Part shown: piece after piece, positions 7,206-13,976 of the stretch
Position numbering within the stretch: the first letter of the stretch is position 1
Layout of the letters: each line of letters opens with the position of its first letter
Source: Nitrososphaeraceae archaeon
GTDB lineage: Archaea; Thermoproteota; Nitrososphaeria; Nitrososphaerales; Nitrososphaeraceae
Assembly (NCBI GenBank): GCA_025922715.1
Contig: JAICHH010000033.1
Span: 1 to 14,125 of the forward strand
Direction: 5' to 3'
Length of the DNA stretch: 14,125 nt
Notes under the pieces: model-generated
Database searches by the model: none
Seen by the model: the letters and a program-made list of their open reading frames with translations, nothing else
Told to the model about the DNA's origin: nothing
Position numbers and translations under genes: made by a program

Positions 7206-10028
7206 ATGTTAGATGAATATAATAAAAAAAGAGACTTTGGTAGAACACCCGAGCCTCCAGGTGACAAAAAACGGCTCACAGACAATAAAACTAGTAAATT
7301 TGTAGTACAAAAGCACGATGCTAGCAGATTGCATTATGACTTTAGACTAGAAGATACAAAAGAAAGAGTATTAAAATCTTGGGCCGTACCAAAAGGAATC
7401 TCACTCAATCCAAAAATAAAAAGGCTTGCAGTTCTAACAGAAGACCATCCATTAGATTATTTGCTCTTTGAGGGTGTAATTCCTCAGGGAAGTTATGGTG
7501 CAGGTACTGTAATTGTTTGGGATACAGGCACATACACATCAGAGCAGGAAATATCAGATCAATTTAAAAAAGGAAAGATTACTTTTACTTTATTTGGTCA
7601 TAAACTAAAAGGAAAGTTTACCTTAGTTAGGACTCATTTAGATAGAGGAAAAGAAGGAAAGCAATGGCTCTTGATTAAATTAGCTGACGAATTCGAATCT
7701 AATGAAGAATTAATTATAAGTAGACCAAATTCTGTTTTAACCAGGAGAATAAATAAGGATTTAGAAAAAGAAGGTAGATCTTACAACAAAAAAGACAAGA
7801 GAAGAGTCTCTATTAATAAAGCAATCAAAATAAGTGATAATCAGCTAAATCATACTACTACTTATACTACTACTTTTTCTAACCAACAACAAGAAGAAGT
7901 AGTAGTAGAAGAGTTTCCAACTACAATAAAACCAATGCTATCAACATTAGTAGATGAGCCCTTTAACAGCAAAGACTGGACGTTTGAAGTCAAATGGGAT
8001 GGAGTACGTTCTATACTATTCTTTAATAAGTTAAAGAGAACACTAGAATTGCAATCTAGAAATGGCAGATTTATCACTCACAGATATCCAGAGCTAGTAA
8101 TGGCATTAAAGTCAGAGCAGATAACATCGTCATATCAATCAGCTATAAAGTGTAAGGAATCAGCAATTTTGGATGGGGAAATTGTTGTCTTAGACAAAAA
8201 AACAGGGATCCCAAGTTTTCAGAAACATCAAAGGAGAATGAATATTGATTCCAGTAGAGAAATCGAAATCTTATCTAGAGAACTACCAGCAACCTATTAC
8301 TTTTTTGATATTCTTTATCTAGATGAAAGAAATTTGCAAGATTTGCCATTTTTAGAGAGACGAAAAATTCTTTCAGAGGTTGTTAGAGAAAATACAAGGA
8401 TAAAAAAATCTGATTTTATTGAAGAAATAGGAAAGGAATTTTTCGATACAACTAAAAGTATGGGATTAGAAGGATTAATAGCCAAACATAAATCAAGTAA
8501 ATATGTACAAGGAATACGGTCTAGAGAATGGTTAAAAATAAAACATATTAAAACTCAAGATTGTATAGTCATAGGTTATACTAGAGGAGAAGGAAATAGG
8601 AAAAATTACTTTGGCTCGCTTCTTCTTGCTGTTAATGATTCCAAAGGTAAATTACAATTTGTTGGTCACACTGGAAGTGGATTTGATTTTTTGCTACTTA
8701 GACAGATATATGACAAACTTCAAAAAATTAGGATTGGAAAATGCCCCGTTGAGCATGTACCGTATACTAACCGAGACCCTTTCTGGACACAACCAGAACT
8801 TGTAGTAGAAATAAAATTTAGTAATTGGACTAGTGAAAAGATTATGAGGTCTCCTATTTTTCTCAGAGTGAGAGAAGACAAGACGCCAAAAGAATGTCTT
8901 TTGGAAAGGGAAAAATACACTGAAAAACTAATAAAAGCAGTAGAAGTAAAAAACAATGAAGGAGAAAAAAACAATATTTACTATAATATAGAGGATAATA
9001 ACGATAACAATAATAACAATAATAATGGTTTTTCTTTCCTCTCTAATCTCGATAAAGTATTCTGGGACAAAACAATAAACCATCCACAACTTACAAAAAA
9101 AGATTTAATTGAATATTATGATAAAATAAGTAGATTTATCCTCCCTTATCTCAAAGATAGACCGTTATCGTTAAGTCGGTATCCTGATGGAATTAAAGGA
9201 AAATCGTTTTATCACAAAAATTGGAATCAAAAAAATAAACCATTATTCGTGCAGACAGTAGAAGTGTATTCTGAATCAAGAGAAGACAACATTATCAATT
9301 ATATTATATCTAATAATAAAGAAACTATTCTATGGCTTGCAAATCTGGGTTGTATAGAGATGCATCCATGGTATAGTAGGATTAATAATTTTGATTCTTG
9401 CAAAGAAAGAGATGATATATTAGATAAGGAAAAATGTGGTTTGAATTTCCCTGATTTTATAGTTTTTGACTTAGATCCATATATATATTCAGGACAAGAA
9501 AAAAATAAAAATCAAAAAGAACCAGAATACAATATCAAAGCATTCAAAGCAACAAGTGACGTAGCTTTTGACCTAAAAGAATTATTTGACGAGCTAAATA
9601 TAAAATCATATATAAAGACATCAGGGAAAACAGGATTACATATTTTTGTTCCTATTGTTAATTTGTATACTTATGAACAAACTAGATCGTTTGCAGAAGT
9701 TATCGGTAAAATTCTTATCAAAAGACATCCAAGAAAAATTACTATGGAGTGGGATACTACTAAAAGAATAGGAAAAGTATTCTTTGATCATAATCAAAAT
9801 GCTAGAGGCAAGACAATAGCATCAATATTTTCCCCAAGACCTACTAATTCTGCTAGCGTATCATTTCCTATTAAATGGGATGATCTATCACAGGTAGTTC
9901 CAACAGATTTTACAATTTTCAATGTTCCGGATACACTCAATAAGAAAATAAAAAATTCGTGGAATAATATTTTAGAAAATAAACAGAACTTAAATAAAAT
10001 TCTAAAAAATATTGAAGAAGTTCTTTGA
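7206..10028 (+). CDS. ligD: LigD: NHEJ phosphoesterase, ATP-dependent DNA ligase and polymerase
   Basis: A 940-residue multidomain end-joining enzyme. The 3'-phosphoesterase domain (about 1-175) keeps the metal and catalytic residues H37, H43, D45, R47, H81 and Y85 in QKHDASRLHYDFRLE and EDHPLDYLLFEG. The ligase domain (about 238-580) has K263 in KWDG as the adenylated lysine, SRNG (284-287), YYFFDILYLD (364-373), EGLIAKHKS (422-430) and WLKIK (442-446). The polymerase (archaeo-eukaryotic primase) domain (about 608-940) has FDLDP with D755 and D757, SGKTGLHIFVP with H812, and D861 in VFFDHNQNARGKT. The order PE-LIG-POL is that of Pseudomonas LigD, not of mycobacteria. The interdomain linkers are unusually long and low in complexity (175-237, and an Asn run at 598-607), which explains the extra length over the roughly 840 residues in Pseudomonas. 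All active-site residues checked are present. Confidence 0.96.
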   Translation: MLDEYNKKRDFGRTPEPPGDKKRLTDNKTSKFVVQKHDASRLHYDFRLEDTKERVLKSWAVPKGISLNPKIKRLAVLTEDHPLDYLLFEGVIPQGSYGAGTVIVWDTGTYTSEQEISDQFKKGKITFTLFGHKLKGKFTLVRTHLDRGKEGKQWLLIKLADEFESNEELIISRPNSVLTRRINKDLEKEGRSYNKKDKRRVSINKAIKISDNQLNHTTTYTTTFSNQQQEEVVVEEFPTTIKPMLSTLVDEPFNSKDWTFEVKWDGVRSILFFNKLKRTLELQSRNGRFITHRYPELVMALKSEQITSSYQSAIKCKESAILDGEIVVLDKKTGIPSFQKHQRRMNIDSSREIEILSRELPATYYFFDILYLDERNLQDLPFLERRKILSEVVRENTRIKKSDFIEEIGKEFFDTTKSMGLEGLIAKHKSSKYVQGIRSREWLKIKHIKTQDCIVIGYTRGEGNRKNYFGSLLLAVNDSKGKLQFVGHTGSGFDFLLLRQIYDKLQKIRIGKCPVEHVPYTNRDPFWTQPELVVEIKFSNWTSEKIMRSPIFLRVREDKTPKECLLEREKYTEKLIKAVEVKNNEGEKNNIYYNIEDNNDNNNNNNNGFSFLSNLDKVFWDKTINHPQLTKKDLIEYYDKISRFILPYLKDRPLSLSRYPDGIKGKSFYHKNWNQKNKPLFVQTVEVYSESREDNIINYIISNNKETILWLANLGCIEMHPWYSRINNFDSCKERDDILDKEKCGLNFPDFIVFDLDPYIYSGQEKNKNQKEPEYNIKAFKATSDVAFDLKELFDELNIKSYIKTSGKTGLHIFVPIVNLYTYEQTRSFAEVIGKILIKRHPRKITMEWDTTKRIGKVFFDHNQNARGKTIASIFSPRPTNSASVSFPIKWDDLSQVVPTDFTIFNVPDTLNKKIKNSWNNILENKQNLNKILKNIEEVL
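7865..7907 (+). repeat. Hairpin in the ligD mRNA between phosphoesterase and ligase domains
   Basis: TACTACTACTTTTTCT (7865-7880) and AGAAGAAGTAGTAGTA (7892-7907) are inverted copies with one T opposite G, giving a continuous 16-pair RNA stem with one G-U pair and an 11-base loop. It lies exactly in the linker between two enzymatic domains and is built from ACT/AGT triplets. Confidence 0.7.
8997..9026 (+). repeat. AAY trinucleotide run coding for the LIG-POL linker
   Basis: Ten codons, nine AAT/AAC and one GAT, encode residues 598-607 (NNDNNNNNNN) between ligase and polymerase domains. Such microsatellites change length by slippage, so linker length is likely to vary between strains. The mix of AAT and AAC codons makes it less unstable than a pure repeat. 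Confidence 0.75.
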
Positions 10029-10101
10029 GGAAAATATGACTACTAAAAATGTAATTTTTAAAATATTTATATACTTTTTACTTCATTTTATAAAACTATA
10101 C

Positions 10102-10108
10102 TTTTTTT
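10102..10108 (+). terminator. T-run after ligD
   Basis: A run of seven T residues 74 bases past the ligD stop. T-rich stretches end transcription in archaea without a hairpin. Other, shorter T-runs lie nearby. Confidence 0.3.
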
Positions 10109-10231
10109 CTAATAGTATCATATTTTCCAAAAAATATTTTAAAAAAGTTCGTAACTTTATTATAAAGTAAAATTTACAATGATTGTATAATTTTCATAGT
10201 ATTTACTAATAAATACTTTTTAATGTACTAG

Positions 10232-10239
10232 TTTAAATA
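10232..10239 (+). promoter_or_regulatory. TATA box of the coiled-coil gene
   Basis: TTTAAATA, a good match to the archaeal TATA consensus, lies 24-31 bases before the ATG at 10263. This fits a leaderless transcript independent of ligD. Confidence 0.55.
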
Positions 10240-10262
10240 TTACTTAACTATTTTTTATAGAT

Positions 10263-10598
10263 ATGTCATTCGATGTAAACTCTAGAATAAAAGCAATGAT
10301 CGAAGTGGCTGCAAATCAACAAAAACTCATGCTTGAGTCAGCAACAAACCAACTTAAATTTAATCTAGAAGGAATATCCAATCAACAACGAATTTTCATC
10401 GAAACAAATTCAAGTATGTTTAAGACTGTTAATCCTGAGATTAATTCTGCCATAGAAAAGGCAAAAACAGATTTATTACAAATTAATAAGAACGTAGAAA
10501 ATGAAATGTTGAAAACCATAGAGAATGCTAAGGATAACATAATACAAATCATAGAAAACTTGAAAAATAACCTTCTTAATACTCTTTCATCATCATAA
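10263..10598 (+). CDS. Small coiled-coil protein of unknown function
   Basis: A 111-residue protein that is almost entirely helical. Heptad-like repeats run from about residue 8 to 105, including the related units AANQQKLMLES, ATNQLKFNLEG and ISNQQRIFIET (a roughly 11-residue periodicity at 16-48), followed by IEKAKTDLLQINKNVENEM and IENAKDNIIQIIENLKNNL. There are no Cys residues, membrane segments or enzymatic motifs. It probably forms a bundle or scaffold. A strong TATA box shows it has its own promoter, so the neighbouring ligD is not necessarily functionally linked. The opposite strand is also open over much of this stretch, but the plus-strand composition and the promoter support this strand. 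Confidence 0.7.
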   Translation: MSFDVNSRIKAMIEVAANQQKLMLESATNQLKFNLEGISNQQRIFIETNSSMFKTVNPEINSAIEKAKTDLLQINKNVENEMLKTIENAKDNIIQIIENLKNNLLNTLSSS

Positions 10599-10868
10599 TC
10601 TTTTAACTTAATGTTCATTATTTTAAATTCTTCATTTGTTAATTGTTGTTTTATAAAAAGGAAACATAACTTTGGTCCAAACTTTTTAACTATCAATTTT
10701 TGATATAGAAAAATATATGTTGCTCATAAATATCAAAAATAAAGTTTATCCTATAACTTAATTCAATGAATCATTATAATCAATAAATTCAGATTTATAT
10801 ATCATACTAAGTAACAAAATCTAAAGTTATCTAGATAGTTATGAAGAAATTTATATTTAATAAATCTA

Positions 10869-10899
10869 AAATTAAAGATATCTTCTATCTCTTTAATTT
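10869..10899. repeat. 10-base inverted repeat, 11-base loop
   Basis: AAATTAAAGA at 10869-10878 pairs perfectly with TCTTTAATTT at 10890-10899. It could form an AU-rich hairpin on either strand. Role unknown. Confidence 0.5.
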
Positions 10900-10921
10900 C
10901 TCCGCCAATATTAAATGATAC

Positions 10922-10943
10922 ACCAGCACAGTCTAATGCTGGT
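10922..10943. repeat. GC-rich 7-base hairpin
   Basis: ACCAGCA (10922-10928) pairs with TGCTGGT (10937-10943) around an 8-base loop. It is unusually GC-rich for this spacer. It lies just downstream of the minus-strand relic ending at 10959, where a transcript-end structure could sit, but no T-run follows. Confidence 0.5.
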
Positions 10944-10958
10944 TTCTAACAGCTTTTA

Positions 10959-11065
10959 TTATTGTATCAAAATTTGTTTTGCTTCTCTTTGGTTAATTGT
11001 ATCTGTCGGATTATTTGCAGCTTCATCTGGTATTTTATTTCTTGTTCTGTTGTGGTTTCAATCAT
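10959..11065 (-). pseudogene. Possible frameshifted small gene relic
   Basis: On the minus strand an ATG at 11065 starts MIETTTEQEIK. That frame continues to a stop at 10967 with a Lys/Gln-rich tail. A one-base frame change within the A-rich stretch around 11030 instead gives IPDEAANNPTDTINQ followed by REAKQILIQ and two stops (TAA at 10959-10961, then another TAA). The second reading has the balanced composition of a real protein end, so the locus may be a small gene broken by a single-base indel. No known family is recognised. The base composition is also higher in GC than the surrounding spacer. Confidence 0.3.
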
Positions 11066-11217
11066 TGTAATAGACAATATTCAACATTTTTATCGTACTC
11101 AATATTTGAATAAAATTCTAAGTATTTTTGGGAATATACTTATATTTTGAATATCCTACTATTGAATAATTGAGGTAATAAAGTCATAGGAAATTTTTTA
11201 TTAGATATTACTTTTTT

Positions 11218-11619
11218 ATGAATATGTCAAATGATAATGAAATTCTTTCTGATTTCACTAAAAATGTATTAAATTCAGAAAAGTGTATACGATGGGTTGC
11301 TATTACCGATCAAAATGGTATTATTATAAATGAAAAAAATCGTGAAGGGTTAAAATTACTTCTTAATAAAGAAGAAAATCAGGAATCAGCAGTAAACACA
11401 ATAACTCGACATAAATCAAGGACTAAATTTGAACCAAAAATAGGAAAATTAACCTATGCGTTTGGAAGATATGAAAACTTTAGTAGATTTATAATTCCGA
11501 TTAGTGAAAATTATTATTTAATTTTAACAATAGAATTTAAGGAAAAACATTTCAATAAAATAATAATTGAAAAAATTCTTCCTTTGATAAAAGAAATGAA
11601 GGAGAGTTTAGAAGGTTAA
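11218..11619 (+). CDS. DUF6659-like roadblock/profilin-fold protein
   Basis: A 133-residue soluble protein that matches by eye a family common in ammonia-oxidising archaea (DUF6659). Features are CIRWVAITDQNGIIINE (23-39), EGLKLLL followed by an acidic turn, ITRHKSRTKFEPKIGKLTYA (62-81), then a YENFSR turn and IPISENYYLILTIE (94-107), ending in IIIEKILPLIKEM. The beta-strand and helix order suggests a roadblock/LC7-like fold, often found in small regulatory or scaffold proteins that bind GTPases or sensor proteins; the actual role is unknown. Two ATG codons stand close together (11218 and 11224), and either could be used. The promoter is AT-rich and not well defined. It is the only gene between two long spacers. 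Confidence 0.75.
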   Translation: MNMSNDNEILSDFTKNVLNSEKCIRWVAITDQNGIIINEKNREGLKLLLNKEENQESAVNTITRHKSRTKFEPKIGKLTYAFGRYENFSRFIIPISENYYLILTIEFKEKHFNKIIIEKILPLIKEMKESLEG

Positions 11620-11652
11620 ATTAAATACTAATACTTATTTAGAAGACAAATA

Positions 11653-11742
11653 TTGGCAATTGTAAGTATAGTGTTAGGGGAATCTACCTGGTTGTTGGTT
11701 CGAAGCCAAATACAAAGAAATTATATACAAAATAAGCAATAG
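11653..11742 (+). CDS. Possible tiny hydrophobic protein or relic
   Basis: A TTG at 11653 opens 29 codons: AIVSIVLGESTWLLVRSQ then QRNYIQNKQ and TAG. The pattern is a short membrane helix followed by a basic and polar tail. The frame is open a little further upstream (YLFRRQIL) to a TAA, but there is no ATG. The stretch is richer in GC than its surroundings. A small membrane protein or the tail of a decayed gene are both possible. Confidence 0.3.
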   Translation: MAIVSIVLGESTWLLVRSQIQRNYIQNKQ

Positions 11743-11870
11743 AGATGAAATAGTAAATATATTAATAGATCAAACTTTTTTATTTATAGAAAGTATTATT
11801 AGTGGTAAAAAAATTATAGTGTCTTATATTATGATTATAAAGTCTTATCAGCCTCAATTGTTTTAAAGTC

Positions 11871-11906
11871 TAGGCTATAGAAGTTGGTTCTTTAAGAACT
11901 AGCCTA
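11871..11906. repeat. Nested inverted repeats upstream of a secreted-protein gene
   Basis: TAGGCTA (11871-11877) pairs with TAGCCTA (11900-11906). Inside lies a second inverted repeat, GTTCTT-T-AAGAAC (about 11887-11899). The element ends 25 bases before the TATA box of the gene at 11961, a position suited to a regulator-binding site. Confidence 0.45.
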
Positions 11907-11931
11907 ACATAATATTATATTAAAAATAAGA

Positions 11932-11940
11932 TTAAATATA
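11932..11940 (+). promoter_or_regulatory. TATA box of the secreted-protein gene
   Basis: TTAAATATA is centred about 25 bases before the ATG at 11961, consistent with leaderless transcription. Confidence 0.5.
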
Positions 11941-11960
11941 ATAATGCTTTTATCTAAATA

Positions 11961-12554
11961 ATGGAGATCAAAAAAAATTCCTACTCAATAATTTCAATTT
12001 CCATTACTATGACCTTAATATTAGGAGTAATATCTTCAAATGATGAAGATTTTTCAGCACTTTCTCAAGAATTGCCTACTGATCAAACTCAACTACAGGA
12101 TACAATATCAAAAAGTCTAGATTATGTTCATCAGGCTGATATAAGTACAACATCTACAAATATTTTGCTTAATGGAATAAATTTAACCCAAGGCGAATTC
12201 ATTTTACTCTATGATTCCACACCATTTGCATCTAAAGGCCATATAGCGGTTAATTTACCATGTGATCCAAATAATCCTCTTGATCCAATTTTTGATATTC
12301 TTGTAGGTAGAGCTCCAGATTTAGTAGTTTTACCCCTTGGCTATTTGGAACAAATATCAAAACCTGGCAAGATGTGTGTGTATCATGGACAATTTGGATT
12401 TGGAGACCCAGTAACAGATCTTATATTAAAATATGTAGGTGATGATGAGTCAATAAAACTAGAAGGACCTCATTCTATAGTAATCACAACTCATGAAACC
12501 TTTAAACCAACTACTGAATCGTTTTTTGAACGCCATCATAATGTAACTAACTAA
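11961..12554 (+). CDS. Secreted or membrane-anchored protein of unknown function
   Basis: A 197-residue protein. Residues 1-6 are basic and 7-24 hydrophobic (SYSIISISITMTLILGVI), acting as a signal peptide or N-terminal anchor. The exported part is beta-rich and includes GEFILLYDSTPFASKGHIAV (78-97), the LPCD motif with C101, and GKMCVYHGQFG with C139. The two cysteines may form a disulfide outside the cell. I recall similar secreted proteins with the GEF-LLYD, LPCD and MC-YH pattern in soil ammonia-oxidising archaea, but no function is known. A TATA box about 25 bases before the ATG supports the start. The gene stands alone between two long spacers. Confidence 0.7.
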   Translation: MEIKKNSYSIISISITMTLILGVISSNDEDFSALSQELPTDQTQLQDTISKSLDYVHQADISTTSTNILLNGINLTQGEFILLYDSTPFASKGHIAVNLPCDPNNPLDPIFDILVGRAPDLVVLPLGYLEQISKPGKMCVYHGQFGFGDPVTDLILKYVGDDESIKLEGPHSIVITTHETFKPTTESFFERHHNVTN

Positions 12555-12561
12555 TAAATTA

Positions 12562-12572
12562 TTTTTCTTTTT
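12562..12572 (+). terminator. T-rich terminator
   Basis: TTTTTCTTTTT begins 7 bases after the stop codon at 12554. A T-rich tract this close to a stop is typical of archaeal intrinsic termination. Confidence 0.45.
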
Positions 12573-12600
12573 GATACTTTGTATTAATACAAAATATGTT

Positions 12601-12880
12601 ACATCCTTACGGTATTTTAAATGGACAGTTATCAATAATAATTTTACTGTAAAAGTATAAAAAGTCTTGACTATTTAGTAACTTTTAATTTTCTAGGCTT
12701 TTAAAAACGGATTTTTTTAATTATTTCATTTTTTATAAATTCCAGGGTAATCTAATTAGCTGATACATATTCTTGCTAAATTTCTATTTAAGAAGATGTA
12801 ATTAAAGGTGTAAAGAAATAATCTCCATGAGAATCACTTTTAATCCATTTTAATTCTTTTTATATTTTTATAGATTATTT
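12601..12880 (-). pseudogene. Decayed second copy of the Cas4-like nuclease
   Basis: The minus strand aligns with the nuclease at 3729-4568, from about residue 145 to the C-terminal cysteine motif. The best part is 12804-12859 against 4054-4109: 54 of 56 bases agree, and it reads KELKWIKSDSHGDYFFTP beside KELKWIKSDSYGDYFFRP in the intact protein. Both differences change an amino acid. Beyond this island the match continues at a lower level with small deletions and stops: ITLEFIKNEIIKK against ITREILKNEMIRR, then a stretch matching the LENEDVTILPRL codons, and a degraded TGTCC/CPWC region near 12627. It cannot encode a working enzyme. It is most likely an old duplicate or the remains of a related gene. 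Confidence 0.8.
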
Positions 12881-13031
12881 TAAAATGGAAAATTTGCTAA
12901 TTCTTATTTATATAAATTTTTACCTATAGTACATAAAAGATCAAATTGAGTTTTAGATTTATTATATTTTCAGTTATCTATTCAATAATATAATGACAAC
13001 TCAGATTCAGAAAAAGAAATTAGTTAAATGA

Positions 13032-13358
13032 CTAAATGTAAGAAAGAAACATAGGGAATATATTCATCAATTGATATTCAAGATCTGTAATTTTCTTACT
13101 ATGATAATTTTCTAAATTGATTACCAAAGAGTCTAAATTCTTTATCTTTTAATTATTTTTTGATATATTTTCATATTATATTAGATTATTTTTAGTATCT
13201 AAGAATAATGTACCGGCATGGTCCTTAAAAGTCACATTTACATAAAATTCAAAAAGCTCACATTTTATAATATTCGATTTATCTCTAATGCTTTAAGATA
13301 ATGTTGGAAAAATTAAATTGTATAGTCTGACTCCTATTCTAAAAGAGTTGACACAATA
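13032..13358 (-). pseudogene. Minus-strand gene relic with three in-frame stops
   Basis: One minus-strand frame reads as plausible protein for about 109 codons, interrupted by TAA at 13293-13295, 13176-13178 and 13149-13151 and ended by TAG at 13032-13034. The parts include VNSFRIGVRLYNLIFPTLS, then CELFEFYVNVTFKDHAGTLF followed by LDTKNN, and NLDSLVINLENYHSKKITD followed by LEYQLMNIFPMF. The other two frames of the best part are much poorer. The family is not recognised, and it does not match the nuclease N-terminus, so it seems a separate gene. Because AT-rich DNA can look protein-like by chance, confidence is moderate. Confidence 0.4.
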
Positions 13359-13481
13359 TTATATAGGATATTTAAAAATTATTAATAATGGATATATATA
13401 AAATTATAGTAAAAATATAGATAAATAAATTATACTATATTTTATATAACTTCTTTAATACTAAATCAAACATACTATTTA

Positions 13482-13895
13482 ATGATAATCTATATTCTAT
13501 TATTATTATCATTAGTTTCTTTAACGATATCTTTTTTTATTTATGATATAAAAGTGGAAATTGTTCCTATTGTTGCAGAATCTCCAATTGTTAAAATATT
13601 TCCAGATTGCGGAGCCTTAAGTAATCATAAAATCTTTTTTGAAGTTACTGGTTTTAGTCCTAACGGAAATGTTCATTGGGAATTTATTGATTCTAAAGCA
13701 AATATAGATTCATATGGTTATTTTGAAACTGATGAATTTGGTGGTTTTGAAGAATATATAATTGCTGAGGTAACAAAACCTGATATCTATATTTTAAGGT
13801 TTTTTGATGATAAAAATAATAATTTTTTAAAAGATTTTAACGGATCAGAAGTTATAATAAATTATCAAATACCTTGTGCTAATCCTATATTTTAG
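13482..13895 (+). CDS. Membrane-anchored or secreted beta-rich protein
   Basis: A 137-residue protein with a hydrophobic N-terminus (residues 1-20, IIYILLLLSLVSLTISFFI) that acts as a signal or anchor. The rest looks like an Ig-like or similar beta-sandwich domain outside the cell: FPDCGALSNHKIFFEVTGFS (40-59), PNGNVHWEFIDSKAN, then YGYFETDEFGGFEEY (78-92), and a final IPCANP. C43 and C132 at the two ends of the domain are a likely disulfide pair. DDKNNNFLKDFNGS (109-122) has Asp/Asn spacing that could bind calcium. I recall similar small exported proteins in ammonia-oxidising archaea; function unknown. TTTATATAAC at 13441-13450 is a candidate promoter box, leaving a short leader of about 12 bases. 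Confidence 0.7.
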   Translation: MIIYILLLLSLVSLTISFFIYDIKVEIVPIVAESPIVKIFPDCGALSNHKIFFEVTGFSPNGNVHWEFIDSKANIDSYGYFETDEFGGFEEYIIAEVTKPDIYILRFFDDKNNNFLKDFNGSEVIINYQIPCANPIF

Positions 13896-13976
13896 TTTCA
13901 AATATATTACTAAATTATTGATTGATATAATTTCAATCATTTGAAAATTATTAGAAATAAACTATATAAAATCCCA

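Larger units (their letters stand above)
10599..11217. other. 619-base spacer with hairpins and a possible minus-strand relic
   Basis: No intact gene. It contains two hairpins (10869-10899 and 10922-10943), a 6-base inverted repeat (TATCAA/TTGATA, 10691-10705) and minus-strand stretches that look like eroded coding DNA, listed separately. Confidence 0.45.

Noticed and set aside
7862..8974. Several short frames (7862-8077, 8611-8805, 8720-8974) inside ligD
   Set aside because: All lie within the LigD ligase region, whose motifs are continuous in the main frame.
10382..10696. 104-residue minus-strand frame opposite the coiled-coil gene
   Set aside because: It mostly overlaps the plus-strand gene, which has a strong TATA box and a regular heptad pattern. 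The minus-strand product looks like its hydrophobic shadow.
10962..11150. 62-residue plus-strand frame with many Cys and hydrophobic residues
   Set aside because: It starts at a TTG without a good promoter, has shadow-like composition, and lies opposite a more protein-like minus-strand reading.
11690..11712. tRNA T-arm-like motif (TTGG, TTCGAAG loop, CCAA)
   Set aside because: Only a 4-base stem and loop match. No D-arm, anticodon arm or acceptor stem can be drawn around it, and the bases are explained by the small reading frame at 11653.
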